Assembly (NCBI RefSeq): GCF_014705605.1
Contig: NZ_JACXIZ010000032.1
Location: 1 to 64,000, forward strand
Length of the DNA: 64,000 nt
Source of the DNA: Paenibacillus sabuli
Lineage (GTDB): Bacteria > Bacillota > Bacilli > Paenibacillales > Paenibacillaceae
Direction of reading: 5' to 3'
The notes beneath the pieces are model-generated. The model did no database searches and had not been told where the DNA came from. It worked only from the letters and a program-made list of their open reading frames with translations. This document shows positions 36,059 to 44,472 of the stretch, one piece after another (the first letter of the stretch is position 1; every line of letters starts with the position of its first letter). A program made the position numbers and the translations under genes.

Positions 36059-36577
36059 TTACCTCTCTTCGAGCGGCACATCCACCAAGATTGTATCAAA
36101 AAACGCGTTCTTCGGCACATTCGGCTCTGATGGCAAAAAGATGCTGATCTGCTCAGTCGGGGCAATGTCGTCGTTGCGCACCGAATGCACGACGCCAGCC
36201 GGCACGTGGAACGTGTCCCCGGCACGATACGTGCGCCACGCACCATTGCACAGCAACCGCACCTGCCCCTTCGTAATGTGAATAATCTCGGCCACGCTAT
36301 GGTAATGCGGCAACACGGCGCCGCCGACATCAATGCGCTCCCACAGCACCGAGCTGGCGCGCACGCCGAGTCGGTCCGCCTCCGCCGCATCGGCGATCTC
36401 CCGATGGTAAAGGCCTGGATGCGCCGGGATCGGCGCCCACTTCAAGTGCTCGCCAACCTTCACCGTCGTCATCGCCGCACTTTGGCGACCATCTTCACCG
36501 TCCGAATCCACCCTGTTTCCCGCTCTACTGGCCTGCTCGCTCACACCTGCCTGATTCACCGGCTCGCGCTTCTGCAT
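36059..36577 (-). CDS. Cupin-domain protein (second pair)
   Basis: 172 residues from ATG 36577 (GGAGG 6 nt upstream; an ATG at 36583 overlaps the previous stop but is too close to the site). One cupin barrel with metal-ligand type motif GGAVLPHYHSVAEIIHITKGQVRLL and AGDTFHVPAGVVHSVRND. The last ~25 residues (SIFLPSEPNVPKNAFF) match those of the cupin at 44050. Probably a small-molecule isomerase, dioxygenase-like or sensor protein acting with the hydrolase encoded 2 nt upstream; exact activity unknown. Confidence 0.88.
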   Translation of the reverse strand: MQKREPVNQAGVSEQASRAGNRVDSDGEDGRQSAAMTTVKVGEHLKWAPIPAHPGLYHREIADAAEADRLGVRASSVLWERIDVGGAVLPHYHSVAEIIHITKGQVRLLCNGAWRTYRAGDTFHVPAGVVHSVRNDDIAPTEQISIFLPSEPNVPKNAFFDTILVDVPLEER

Positions 36578-36579
36578 CG

Positions 36580-37446
36580 TCATCCTCCTCGTTCTCCTGA
36601 TCCGATTGGCTGCCCCAGTGGCAGTCCCTCTGCCGCTGCCTTTGCCACCGACTGCGACTCTACCCCTGCCTCAGACGCTCCCAGCTCCAGCCGCAGCAGC
36701 GCCGCGATGAGTCGGTCCGAATCCGACAGCGCGCCGAACACGCCGCCCTGCATCGTGATCATCTTGAGCGCGGCGATATGGTTGCCGACATCGGTCGCCC
36801 CTGTGCAGTCCTCCAGCACGACGCATTCATAGCCGCGGTCGTTGGCCTCGCGCAGCGTCGTCTGCACCCCGACATCGGTCGTGATGCCGGTGAGCACGAG
36901 CTTGCGGATACCGCGCGTGCGCAGGATCAGATCCAGATCCGTCGCATAAAAGCTTCCCTTGCCCGGCTTGTCGAGCACGATCTCGCCCTCGGCCGGCGTG
37001 AGCCGATCGACGATCTGCCAGCCCGGCTCGCCGCGCACGAGGATGCGCCCGCACGGCCCCTCCGAGCCGATCTCCGCCCCTGCCAGAGCACTGCGCCAGC
37101 GCTTGATCGGCGGCAGGTCGGCCAGATCGGGGCGATGCCCCTCGCGGGAGTAGATCACCGTGAAGCCCGGCACCCGCCGCACCGCGTCGAGCACCCGCCG
37201 GATCGGCTCGATCGCGCGCGCCGTCACCGACAGGTCGTAGCCCATCCGGTCGATATAGCCGCCCTTGCCGCAGAAGTCATGCTGCATGTCGATCACCAGC
37301 AGCGCCGTCTGTACAGGGACGAGCGCGCCGTCATACGGCCAATCGTACGGCACGGCCTTGACGGCCCCGTTCGCTTCGTCCTTGCCGCCTTGCGCCGCAG
37401 CGCCTCCCCCTTCAGTTCGCGTGCGTTGTGAGTTGCGTCGTTCCAC
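36580..37446 (-). CDS. Biuret-hydrolase-like isochorismatase homolog with Cys-to-Gly change
   Basis: 288 residues from GTG 37446 (GGAGAGGG 5 nt upstream; GTG or ATG at 37476 lacks a signal). It is strongly similar to the hydrolase at 44469 from PYDWPYDGALVPVQTALLVIDMQHDF onward. D53 and the KPGKGSF lysine are kept, but the nucleophile position in GITTDVGVQTTLREAN is Gly193 (codon GGG), where the paralog has Cys. True isochorismatases such as EntB/PhzD also lack this cysteine, so it could have switched chemistry; otherwise it is a pseudoenzyme. The rest looks well preserved, arguing against simple decay. Confidence 0.9.
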   Translation of the reverse strand: MERRNSQRTRTEGGGAAAQGGKDEANGAVKAVPYDWPYDGALVPVQTALLVIDMQHDFCGKGGYIDRMGYDLSVTARAIEPIRRVLDAVRRVPGFTVIYSREGHRPDLADLPPIKRWRSALAGAEIGSEGPCGRILVRGEPGWQIVDRLTPAEGEIVLDKPGKGSFYATDLDLILRTRGIRKLVLTGITTDVGVQTTLREANDRGYECVVLEDCTGATDVGNHIAALKMITMQGGVFGALSDSDRLIAALLRLELGASEAGVESQSVAKAAAEGLPLGQPIGSGERGG

Positions 37447-37568
37447 GTTGTCCCTCTCCCTTGCTCGTCGGCGCATTGTCGCACACTACGGCTGTTCCTT
37501 GTCCGATGTGCGCTATGTGCGCCTTGCCCCTCCGGCAGTTTCCATTGAAGACCGGGCCTGAACAGCTG

Positions 37569-37749
37569 AACTGCATAAGTGCAGTTCAATTTGCCCTCTT
37601 CCCCCGAAAACCCGGCCTGAACTGCAAAAGTACAGTTAAAACAAGGGCATATCATCAAAAATGCTGATTTCGACCCAAAATAACTGTACTTTTACAGTTC
37701 GCATTCCTAGGCGACCGTATCAACTGAAAATAACTGTATTTATGCAGTT
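37569..37749. repeat. Four 18-bp palindromes, two direct and two inverted
   Basis: AACTGCATAAGTGCAGTT (37569-37586), AACTGCAAAAGTACAGTT (37620-37637), AACTGTACTTTTACAGTT (37682-37699) and AACTGTATTTATGCAGTT (37732-37749). Start-to-start spacing is 51, 62 and 50 bp. Copies 3 and 4 are the inverse orientation of 1 and 2. They fill most of the 400-bp gap between the formamidase gene end and the second hydrolase. No ORF is supported. Either a dispersed intergenic repeat or multiple operators. Confidence 0.75.
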
Positions 37750-37846
37750 CATGATCGACTCGGACGTTACGCTCGCGCTTTACTCTGAGCTCTACGACTC
37801 TCGAACGCTACTCTCGCGTTCTACCCTCAGGGGCGACGCCCCAGCT

Positions 37847-38857
37847 TCATTCCCGCACTGTGCCGCCATAGCGGCGCGTCGGACGAGGGAAGCCCTCGCC
37901 GGTGCCGTCGGTCACCTGGACCTCGTCCTCCCACGGCACGCGGTAGCGTCCAGCCGCCAGATCGTGCATGTACGTGTACGGACAGTCTCCCGCCCCGCCT
38001 TCGACGGCGACATAACCGCGGTGGCCGAGCTGATAGATATTGTTCTCCACGCCCCACAGCCGCCGCGCCTCGCGCACGAGGGCCGGGCGTACCTCGCCGG
38101 ACACGATCTCGTCGGCACGGCCGCCGCCGCTGACGAGCGGCACACCGTCGTAGCCGACGATCATCGCCTCGCCCATCGAGTCGAATGTGCCGTCGCTGCC
38201 GCTCATGCACACCGAGACGGTATACATCAGGTTGCAGAAGGCATTGGCCTGATTCGTAATCTGCCACGCATGGCGGATCGGCGCCGTGTAGCCGGCCGTC
38301 CGGATCATGATGTCCGCGCCGATATAGGCGCACTCGCGCGCCATCTCGGGGAACATGCCGTCGTGGCAGATGATCAGCGCCAGCTTGCTGCCGCGCGGCC
38401 CGTCGCAGACCGGGATGCCCAGATCGCCCGGCTCCCACGGCTCCACGGGCACCCAAGGGTGGAGCTTGCGATACTTGAGCCGCACCTCGCCTGCATCGTC
38501 GATGATCAGGCCCGTATTGTACGGCATGCCGCCGGGATTGGCCTCCATGATCGAGAAGCAGCCCCAGATCCGATGATCCCGGCACGCCTGCCGCATCGCC
38601 TGCACCTGGGGGCCATCGTCCGTGCACATCAGCGCCGGATCGGTGTTCATCGACAGGCCGTGCAGCGAATATTCGGGAAAGACGATCAGGTCCATACTCG
38701 GCAGGCCGCGCCTGGCCTTGGCCGTCATCTCGACGATGCGCGCCGTCTGTCGCTCCAGCTGCTCCGGCGTCTCCACGACAGGCAGCTGCAGCTGTGCCAG
38801 TCCGATCACGACGCCGTCCGCCGACTTGTTCAATCCGCCTAATCCATTCACAGTCAT
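37847..38857 (-). CDS. amiF: Formamidase (AmiF-like), nitrilase superfamily
   Basis: 336 residues from ATG 38857 with GAGAGGAG upstream. The Glu-Lys-Cys triad is complete: E62 in IVFPEYSLHG, K131 in LKYRKLHPWVPVEPW and C164 in LIICHDGMFPEMARE. The KLHPWVPVEPWEPGDLGIPVCD region and ENNIYQLGHRGYVA closely follow AmiF/AmiE amidases, with AmiF (formamide to formate and ammonia) the better fit by eye. Cytoplasmic. In this operon it would release ammonia from formamide or another short amide produced by the hydrolases. Confidence 0.9.
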   Translation of the reverse strand: MTVNGLGGLNKSADGVVIGLAQLQLPVVETPEQLERQTARIVEMTAKARRGLPSMDLIVFPEYSLHGLSMNTDPALMCTDDGPQVQAMRQACRDHRIWGCFSIMEANPGGMPYNTGLIIDDAGEVRLKYRKLHPWVPVEPWEPGDLGIPVCDGPRGSKLALIICHDGMFPEMARECAYIGADIMIRTAGYTAPIRHAWQITNQANAFCNLMYTVSVCMSGSDGTFDSMGEAMIVGYDGVPLVSGGGRADEIVSGEVRPALVREARRLWGVENNIYQLGHRGYVAVEGGAGDCPYTYMHDLAAGRYRVPWEDEVQVTDGTGEGFPRPTRRYGGTVRE

Positions 38858-39040
38858 GCACGCTCCTCTCTTGCTTGGTCCGATTCCAGGACCGGGGTCA
38901 CGCCTGCCCGCCAACGCTGCCGACAGGCGCGGCTCCCCGCATCACAGTCCGACTACCCTGGGCTCTGCCTCCAGACCAGCCGCTTCGCGACTGCCTTCTC
39001 CCCAGTCCATCTCCACACTCAAAGTCCGACTACCTTCCCT

Positions 39041-40249
39041 TTACTTCGGAATGCTGCCGATTACGCCCTCGACGAGGAAGTCCGCCGCCTCCAGCTCGTC
39101 GAGCGTCGGCGTCTCGCCCTCTGCGATCCGCACCTCGCCGGACTGATCGCGCACCGGACCGAGGAATGGCTGCAGCGTGCCTTCCAGCAGCGCCGCCTTC
39201 TTCTCCTCGACGAGCGCCTGCACATCCTCTGGCACATTCGCCCCGTAGCCGGTCAATTGCACGACGTCGTCGGCGAGCATGCCGCGGTACTTGCCGTCAT
39301 ATTCACTATCTGCGAACTCGCCGTCGATCGCCGTCTGTACCATATCGACATACAGGTCCGGCCAGTTCCACACCGAGCCCGTGATCCAGCCCTCCGGCGC
39401 CAGCGATGAGGCGTCCGCGTGGTAGCCGACCGACATCGCGCCGCGGCGCTCCGCCGTCTCGATGACCGTCTTGGTGCAGTCCTGATGCTGGCTCAGCACG
39501 TCCACGCCGCTGTCGATCAGCGAGTTGGCCGCATTGGCCTGCTGACCGGGATCGCACCAGCTGCCGGTGAAGACGACCGACGTCGTCGCGTCGGGATTGA
39601 CCGACTGCGCGCCCAGCTCGAATGCATTGACATTGAGCAGCACCTGCGGGATCGGCACCGAGACGATGTAACCGAGCTTGCCCGACTCCGACATCTCCGC
39701 CGCCGCGATGCCCGCCAGGTAGACGGGCTCCCAGATCGTGCCGAAGTACGTGCCGAGATTGTCCGCCGTCTTGAGCCCGCCCTGGTGGTAGAACACGACG
39801 TCCGGATGCCGCTTGGCGACATTAAGCGCGGGATCGAGATGGCCGTAGGAGGTCGGGAATATAATCCTGGCCCCGTCGCGGATCATCTGCTCCATGACGC
39901 GCTCGGCCTCGGCTGTCTCCGGCACGTTCTCCGAACGCAGCACCTTCAGATCCGGGAATGCCTCCTCTACCGCCTCGCTGCCCAGATAGGCCGCCTGGTT
40001 GTAGCCGTAGTCGTCGCGCGCGCCGACGAAGATAAAGCCGACCGCCGAGCCGCCGGTGCCCGGCGCCTCCGCAGTCTCCGCGTCGCCGTCACCACCCGCG
40101 TTCGTGTCATCGGCGCTTGTCGCGCCGCCGTTATCCCCCTCGGCCTGCGCATTGCCAGACGGCTCGGCGCCGGGCTGGCTGCAGGCGGACAGCAGCAGGA
40201 TTGTCGCGATCAGGAGCAGCATCGATTGGTAGAGCATTCTCTTTTTCAT
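39041..40249 (-). CDS. BMP-family ABC substrate-binding lipoprotein
   Basis: 402 residues from ATG 40249 (GGAGGGGA 8 nt upstream). Signal MKKRMLYQSMLLLIATILLLSA with lipobox cysteine at residue 23, then a low-complexity A/E/G/D linker to about residue 65. The Bmp/PnrA-like fold shows VGFIFVGARDDYGYNQAAYLG, IIFPTSYGHLDPAL and SVNPDATTSVVFTGSWCDPG. Relatives bind purine nucleosides or other nitrogenous ligands. It partners the two NupP/NupQ-type permeases and the double ATPase upstream. Confidence 0.92.
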   Translation of the reverse strand: MKKRMLYQSMLLLIATILLLSACSQPGAEPSGNAQAEGDNGGATSADDTNAGGDGDAETAEAPGTGGSAVGFIFVGARDDYGYNQAAYLGSEAVEEAFPDLKVLRSENVPETAEAERVMEQMIRDGARIIFPTSYGHLDPALNVAKRHPDVVFYHQGGLKTADNLGTYFGTIWEPVYLAGIAAAEMSESGKLGYIVSVPIPQVLLNVNAFELGAQSVNPDATTSVVFTGSWCDPGQQANAANSLIDSGVDVLSQHQDCTKTVIETAERRGAMSVGYHADASSLAPEGWITGSVWNWPDLYVDMVQTAIDGEFADSEYDGKYRGMLADDVVQLTGYGANVPEDVQALVEEKKAALLEGTLQPFLGPVRDQSGEVRIAEGETPTLDELEAADFLVEGVIGSIPK

Positions 40250-40333
40250 CAGTAGGTTCCCCTCCACAATAATGGATTGATCGATTTGTACAGCTTGATC
40301 ATCATTCGTGCAAGCTTTGCTTGCGCACTCGGG

Positions 40334-41245
40334 CTAACCGCCCGAGGTGCCGGTGAACACCCTGCCCAGCGCCTCCGGCATGCGGCTGCGCTGCCTGAGC
40401 TCGACCAGATAGAGCGCCGCCAGCGTCAAGAGATACGGCAGCATGAACAGGAAGAACGGCGAGATCGGCAGCCCGCTCTGCTGCACGGTGAGCTGCAGCG
40501 CCTGGGCCGCGCCGAACAGATACGCGCCGAGCATCGCCCGCAGCGGCTTCCACGAGGCAAAGATGACGAGCGCCACCGCTACGACGCCGCGGCCCTGCAC
40601 CATGTTCTCCACCCAGCTGTGGGTGAAGGCGACTGCGAGCTGCACGCCGCCGACCCCGGCGAGGAAGCCGCCGGCCAGCACCGCCGCATACCGCACGAGC
40701 TGCGGATTGATGCCCGCCGCCAGCAGCACCTCCTCGCGCTCGCCCGCCGCCCGGACGATGACCCCGAGCCGCGTGCGGAACAGCAGCAGCCACAGCAGCG
40801 GCACGAGCAGGATCGACAGGTAGGTGAGCGGATCGTGATTGAACAGCACCTGTCCGAGCAGCGGGATGTCCGCCAGCAGCGGGATCGGCACCGGATTGAA
40901 GCCGACGATCTGCTCGCTGACGAAGCCGCGGCCGAAGAACGCCGTCACCCCCATGCCGAAGAACATCAGCGTCAGCCCGGTCGCGAGCTGATTGGCCCCG
41001 CAGGTGATGACGAGGAAGGCGTGGATGAGCGACATCAGCAGCCCGCACAGCCCGCCCGCCAGCGTGCCTAGCCATGGGTTACCGGTCCACACCGTCACCG
41101 CGAACCCGCCGAGCGCGCCGCCCAGCATCGATCCCTCGGTGCCGAGATTGATCACGCCGGCGCGCTCGGAGATGAGTTCGCCCTGACTCGCCAGCATGAC
41201 CGAGGTGCCCGAGCGCAGCGCGCCGGTCAGAATGTCTGCGATCAT
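40334..41245 (-). CDS. Nup/Yuf-type ABC permease 2
   Basis: 303 residues, about eight hydrophobic segments. LTGALRSGTSVMLASQGELISERAGVINLGTEGSMLGGAL at the N-terminus is the hallmark of the NupQ/YufQ branch of BMP-type permeases. Its ATG overlaps the stop of permease 1 by 4 nt. It forms the membrane channel with permease 1 for the ligand bound by the BMP lipoprotein. Typical length for the family. Confidence 0.92.
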   Translation of the reverse strand: MIADILTGALRSGTSVMLASQGELISERAGVINLGTEGSMLGGALGGFAVTVWTGNPWLGTLAGGLCGLLMSLIHAFLVITCGANQLATGLTLMFFGMGVTAFFGRGFVSEQIVGFNPVPIPLLADIPLLGQVLFNHDPLTYLSILLVPLLWLLLFRTRLGVIVRAAGEREEVLLAAGINPQLVRYAAVLAGGFLAGVGGVQLAVAFTHSWVENMVQGRGVVAVALVIFASWKPLRAMLGAYLFGAAQALQLTVQQSGLPISPFFLFMLPYLLTLAALYLVELRQRSRMPEALGRVFTGTSGG

Positions 41246-42312
41246 GTCTTCACCTTCCTTCCGGCACCGCTGCCCAGCAAGAAGAACAGGACGAGCGCCA
41301 TGAGTATGTGCACCGAGGACGAGGGCAGGCCGGAGCCGATCTCCAGCGAATTGCCCGCGACGCTGATCATGCCGAGTACGAATGCAGTCAGCAGCAGACG
41401 CAGTGGCTTGTTCCAGGCCATCCAGGCTGCCAGGAACCCGAGGTAGCCGTAGTTGACGCCCGTGGACGGCCGCAGCCGTCCCTCGATGCCGGCGATCTCG
41501 ATCATCCCGGCGATGCCGGCGAGCGCGCCCGCGGCGATCAGCACCCAGAGCTGCATCCGGCTTACGTTCATGCCGGCCCGCTCTGCGGCGAGCCGGTTGC
41601 CGCCGAGCACCCGGATGCGGAAGCCGAGCCGCGTCCGCCCCAGCACGTACCAGACAGCGAGCGCCAGCACGATGGCGATCACGAAGCCGACGTGCAACCG
41701 TGTGCCGTCAATGATCGGCAGCCGCAGCGTCCAGTTGATCTCCGGAGAGAACGGCCAGTTGAACGACTCCGGGTCCTTGAGCAGCCCGTGCACGAACAGG
41801 CCGACCGTGAACGCCGCGACATAATTGAGCAGCAGACTCGTGATCGTCTCGTTGAGGTTGCCCTTCACCTTGAGCAAGGCGACGACGCCCGCCCACAATG
41901 CACCTCCGACCGCGCCCGCCAGCAGCATCAGCGGAATGCCGAGCCACGAAGGCAGGCCGCCGAGCAGGAAGACTGCGAAGCCGGTCGAGACGAGCGCCCC
42001 GATCGCGAGCTGGCCCTCGCCGCCGACGTTGATCATGCCCGCCCGCGCCGGAAGCGCGGCCGCCAGGCCGGTCAGGACGAACGGCGTCGCCTTGATCAGC
42101 ACTTCGCCGAAGCCGTACAGATCGCCGAAGGTCGAGACGAACATCGCCCGGTACAGCAGCAGCGGATTGACCCCGTTGGCCAGCAGGAAGATCGCGAACA
42201 GCGCGAATGGCGCCAGTATAATGAGCGTCTGTCGCAGAGCGGGCCGCCAGCGCGGACTGCGCGGCGCCTGCCCCTCGGGCAGCGCGGTTGCGAGTGCGGC
42301 TGTAGCTTTCAT
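41242..42312 (-). CDS. Nup/Yuf-type ABC permease 1
   Basis: 356 residues with an arginine-rich N-terminus, then ILAPFALFAIFLLANGVNPLLLYRAMF and about nine more hydrophobic segments. TPFVLTGLAAALPARAGMINVGGEGQLAIGALV is the NupP/YufP family signature. Overlaps the ATPase gene stop and the next permease start by 4 nt each. Membrane component of the BMP-dependent importer. Confidence 0.92.
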   Translation of the reverse strand: MKATAALATALPEGQAPRSPRWRPALRQTLIILAPFALFAIFLLANGVNPLLLYRAMFVSTFGDLYGFGEVLIKATPFVLTGLAAALPARAGMINVGGEGQLAIGALVSTGFAVFLLGGLPSWLGIPLMLLAGAVGGALWAGVVALLKVKGNLNETITSLLLNYVAAFTVGLFVHGLLKDPESFNWPFSPEINWTLRLPIIDGTRLHVGFVIAIVLALAVWYVLGRTRLGFRIRVLGGNRLAAERAGMNVSRMQLWVLIAAGALAGIAGMIEIAGIEGRLRPSTGVNYGYLGFLAAWMAWNKPLRLLLTAFVLGMISVAGNSLEIGSGLPSSSVHILMALVLFFLLGSGAGRKVKT

Positions 42313-43997
42313 GCGGATTCCCCCTTCAACATGCGTTCGCCGATCTGCCGCACATCCGTGTCCTCCGGCGCGTACGGCCCGAGCAGCCGCTGGCCGGCGA
42401 GCACGACGAGCCGATCTGACAGCTTGAACAATTCGCCCAGATCCTCGGAGAAGAGCAGCACTGCCGTGCCCTGCTCCGCCAGCGCCACGAGCTGCTGCTG
42501 GATCGTGCGCGTCGTCCCGATGTCCAGGCCCCGGCTCGGGTAGCTGATGATCAGGATATCCGGACGGCGCAGCAGCGCCCGCGTCAGCACCATGCGCTGC
42601 ACATTGCCGCCGGAGAGCGTATCGGCGCGACGCTCGGCGGAGGCGAGCGCCAGCGCCGCAGCCGCCTCGCTCGCATCCAGCTCGGTGCGAGCTGCCTTCC
42701 AGTCGATACCCGTACCCTTGGGCTGTGGGGCGAGACCGTCGAGCACCATATGCTCGAGGATGCTGAAGCCGGGGATGACCGACTCCTTGAGCGGGTCCTC
42801 CGAGACGAAGCTGACGCCTGCGTCCATGAATGCCCGCACGCCGCCGCGCAGCCTCCGACCGCCGACCGTCAGCGTGCCGCCCGCCAGCTCGCGCAGGCCG
42901 AACAGCGTCTCTGCCAGCTCGCGCTGGCCATTGCCGGAGATGCCGGCGACGCCGGTGATCGCGCCGCGCGGCAGCTCCAGTTCCAGCTCGCGCAGCACGA
43001 CCTCGCCGTGATTGCCGCGGATCAGGCCACCCTTGACCGCGAGCATAGTCTTGCCGATTGGCGACAATGCGGCGCTCCCGTGGTCTGCACGCGTGCGTCC
43101 GGGCGCTTCCCCACCGTTCGCGACATCCGACGCTTCCGCACCAGCTTCAATCACCGCGGCGACGCCTTCGGTACCGGGGCCGCGCCGCGCCTTGACGACT
43201 GCGCGCAGCTCCTTGTCGCCCATCATCGCGCGGATCAGCGACTCGCGCTCCAGCCCGCCCTCCTCGCGCGTTGCCGCGTACGTGACCGCGCCGCTGCGCA
43301 GCACGGTTGCCCGGTCGGCGCAGGCCATCACCTCGTCGATCTTGTGCGTGATCAGCAGGATGCCGTAGCCGTCCGCACGCAGACGCCGCAGCATCTCCAG
43401 GAAGGCGACGACCTCCTGCGGCACGAGCACGCTCGTCGGCTCGTCGAAGATGATGATCCGCGTGCCGTGCGCGAGTAGCACCTTGACGATCTCCAGCCGC
43501 TGGCGCTGGCCGAGATCGAGCTGCCACACCTCGGCCTCCGGATCGACGGACAAGCCGTATTTGGCCGAGACGTCAAGGATGCGTCGATGCAGCGCCTTGC
43601 GCCGCATCCGCCAGCCGCCCTCCGAGCTCGACAGCGCGATATTGTCCAGCACCGTCATCGCCGGCACGAGCCGGAAGTCCTGGAACACCATGCCGATGCC
43701 GCGCGCCCGCGCCTTGGCGGGCGGGTGCAACACCGCCAGCTCGCCGTCCATGCGCAGCTCGCCCTCATCAGGTACATAGACGCCGTAGAGCATCTTCATC
43801 AAGGTACTCTTGCCCGCGCCGTTCTCGCCGAGGATGGCGTGAATCTCGCCCGCCCGCACCTGCAGGTCGATCGCCCGGCTGGCGACGAGCGCACCGAAGC
43901 GCTTCGTCAGCCCCCGCGTCTCCAGCAGACAGGGCGCGGCGGACGCCGCTGTTCCCTCTCGCCCGGCGGTCGAATTGTCCCTCTCGCTGTCATTCAT
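42309..43997 (-). CDS. Double ABC ATPase of BMP-type importer (NupO/YufO-like)
   Basis: 562 residues from ATG 43997, chosen because GAGGAGG lies 7 nt upstream. Domain 1 has Walker A GENGAGKST, Walker B IIIFDEPTS and a signature reading LDLGQRQRLEI. Domain 2 starts near 300; its Walker A is degenerate (GVAGISGNGQREL), as usual in this family, with LSGGNVQRMVLTRALL and ILIISYPSRGLDIG. A 45-residue linker between domains is rich in A/G/E. It energises import by the two permeases that follow, with ATGA overlaps. Confidence 0.93.
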   Translation of the reverse strand: MNDSERDNSTAGREGTAASAAPCLLETRGLTKRFGALVASRAIDLQVRAGEIHAILGENGAGKSTLMKMLYGVYVPDEGELRMDGELAVLHPPAKARARGIGMVFQDFRLVPAMTVLDNIALSSSEGGWRMRRKALHRRILDVSAKYGLSVDPEAEVWQLDLGQRQRLEIVKVLLAHGTRIIIFDEPTSVLVPQEVVAFLEMLRRLRADGYGILLITHKIDEVMACADRATVLRSGAVTYAATREEGGLERESLIRAMMGDKELRAVVKARRGPGTEGVAAVIEAGAEASDVANGGEAPGRTRADHGSAALSPIGKTMLAVKGGLIRGNHGEVVLRELELELPRGAITGVAGISGNGQRELAETLFGLRELAGGTLTVGGRRLRGGVRAFMDAGVSFVSEDPLKESVIPGFSILEHMVLDGLAPQPKGTGIDWKAARTELDASEAAAALALASAERRADTLSGGNVQRMVLTRALLRRPDILIISYPSRGLDIGTTRTIQQQLVALAEQGTAVLLFSEDLGELFKLSDRLVVLAGQRLLGPYAPEDTDVRQIGERMLKGESA

Positions 43998-44049
43998 GCT
44001 GCCGCCTCCTCTCGTATCCTCTGACATTGGGCCGCGCCGGTTGCGGGCA

Positions 44050-44472
44050 TCATGCCTCGTCTCTTCCTTCCGCAACCTGATGCGTCGCAAAAAAGGCATT
44101 GGGTTCCCGCATCTCTGACACCGGTAAAAAGATACTGATCTGCTCCGAGGCGTTCGCGCCGCGATTCGCCACCGCATGCACCGCACCCGCCGGGACAAGG
44201 AAGGTATCGCCCGCACCGAATTCCCGCCACCGGCCGTCCATCAGCAAGCGCACCTCGCCTCGTGTAATATGAATGACCTCGGCCACGTCGTGGTAATGCG
44301 GCAGCACCGCGCCACCCGGCTCGATGCGCTCACGCAGGATCGAACTGACCGCGACGCGTAGCGCGTCCGCCTTGGCCGCTGGCAGCAGCTCCTGGTAGCC
44401 CACCTGCCGATGCTCCGCAAAGTCCACCCAAGGAAGCTCGCGCTCCTGCCGCACCTCCGTATTTCTCATCAT
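44050..44472 (-). CDS. Cupin-domain protein (first pair)
   Basis: 140 residues from ATG 44472, overlapping the hydrolase stop (ATGA) with GGAGG 6 nt upstream. Cupin motif GGAVLPHYHDVAEVIHITRG and AGDTFLVPAGAVHAVANRG; C-terminus QISIFLPVSEMREPNAFF. It is a clear paralog of the cupin at 36059 and, like it, follows directly on an isochorismatase-type gene, so the pair has been duplicated as a unit. Activity unknown. Confidence 0.9.
   Translation of the reverse strand: MMRNTEVRQERELPWVDFAEHRQVGYQELLPAAKADALRVAVSSILRERIEPGGAVLPHYHDVAEVIHITRGEVRLLMDGRWREFGAGDTFLVPAGAVHAVANRGANASEQISIFLPVSEMREPNAFFATHQVAEGRDEA

Noticed and set aside
36580-37446. Second hydrolase as a decayed pseudogene
   Set aside because: Only the nucleophile position is changed; the frame, length and other conserved blocks are intact, and the cupin gene after it is also intact.
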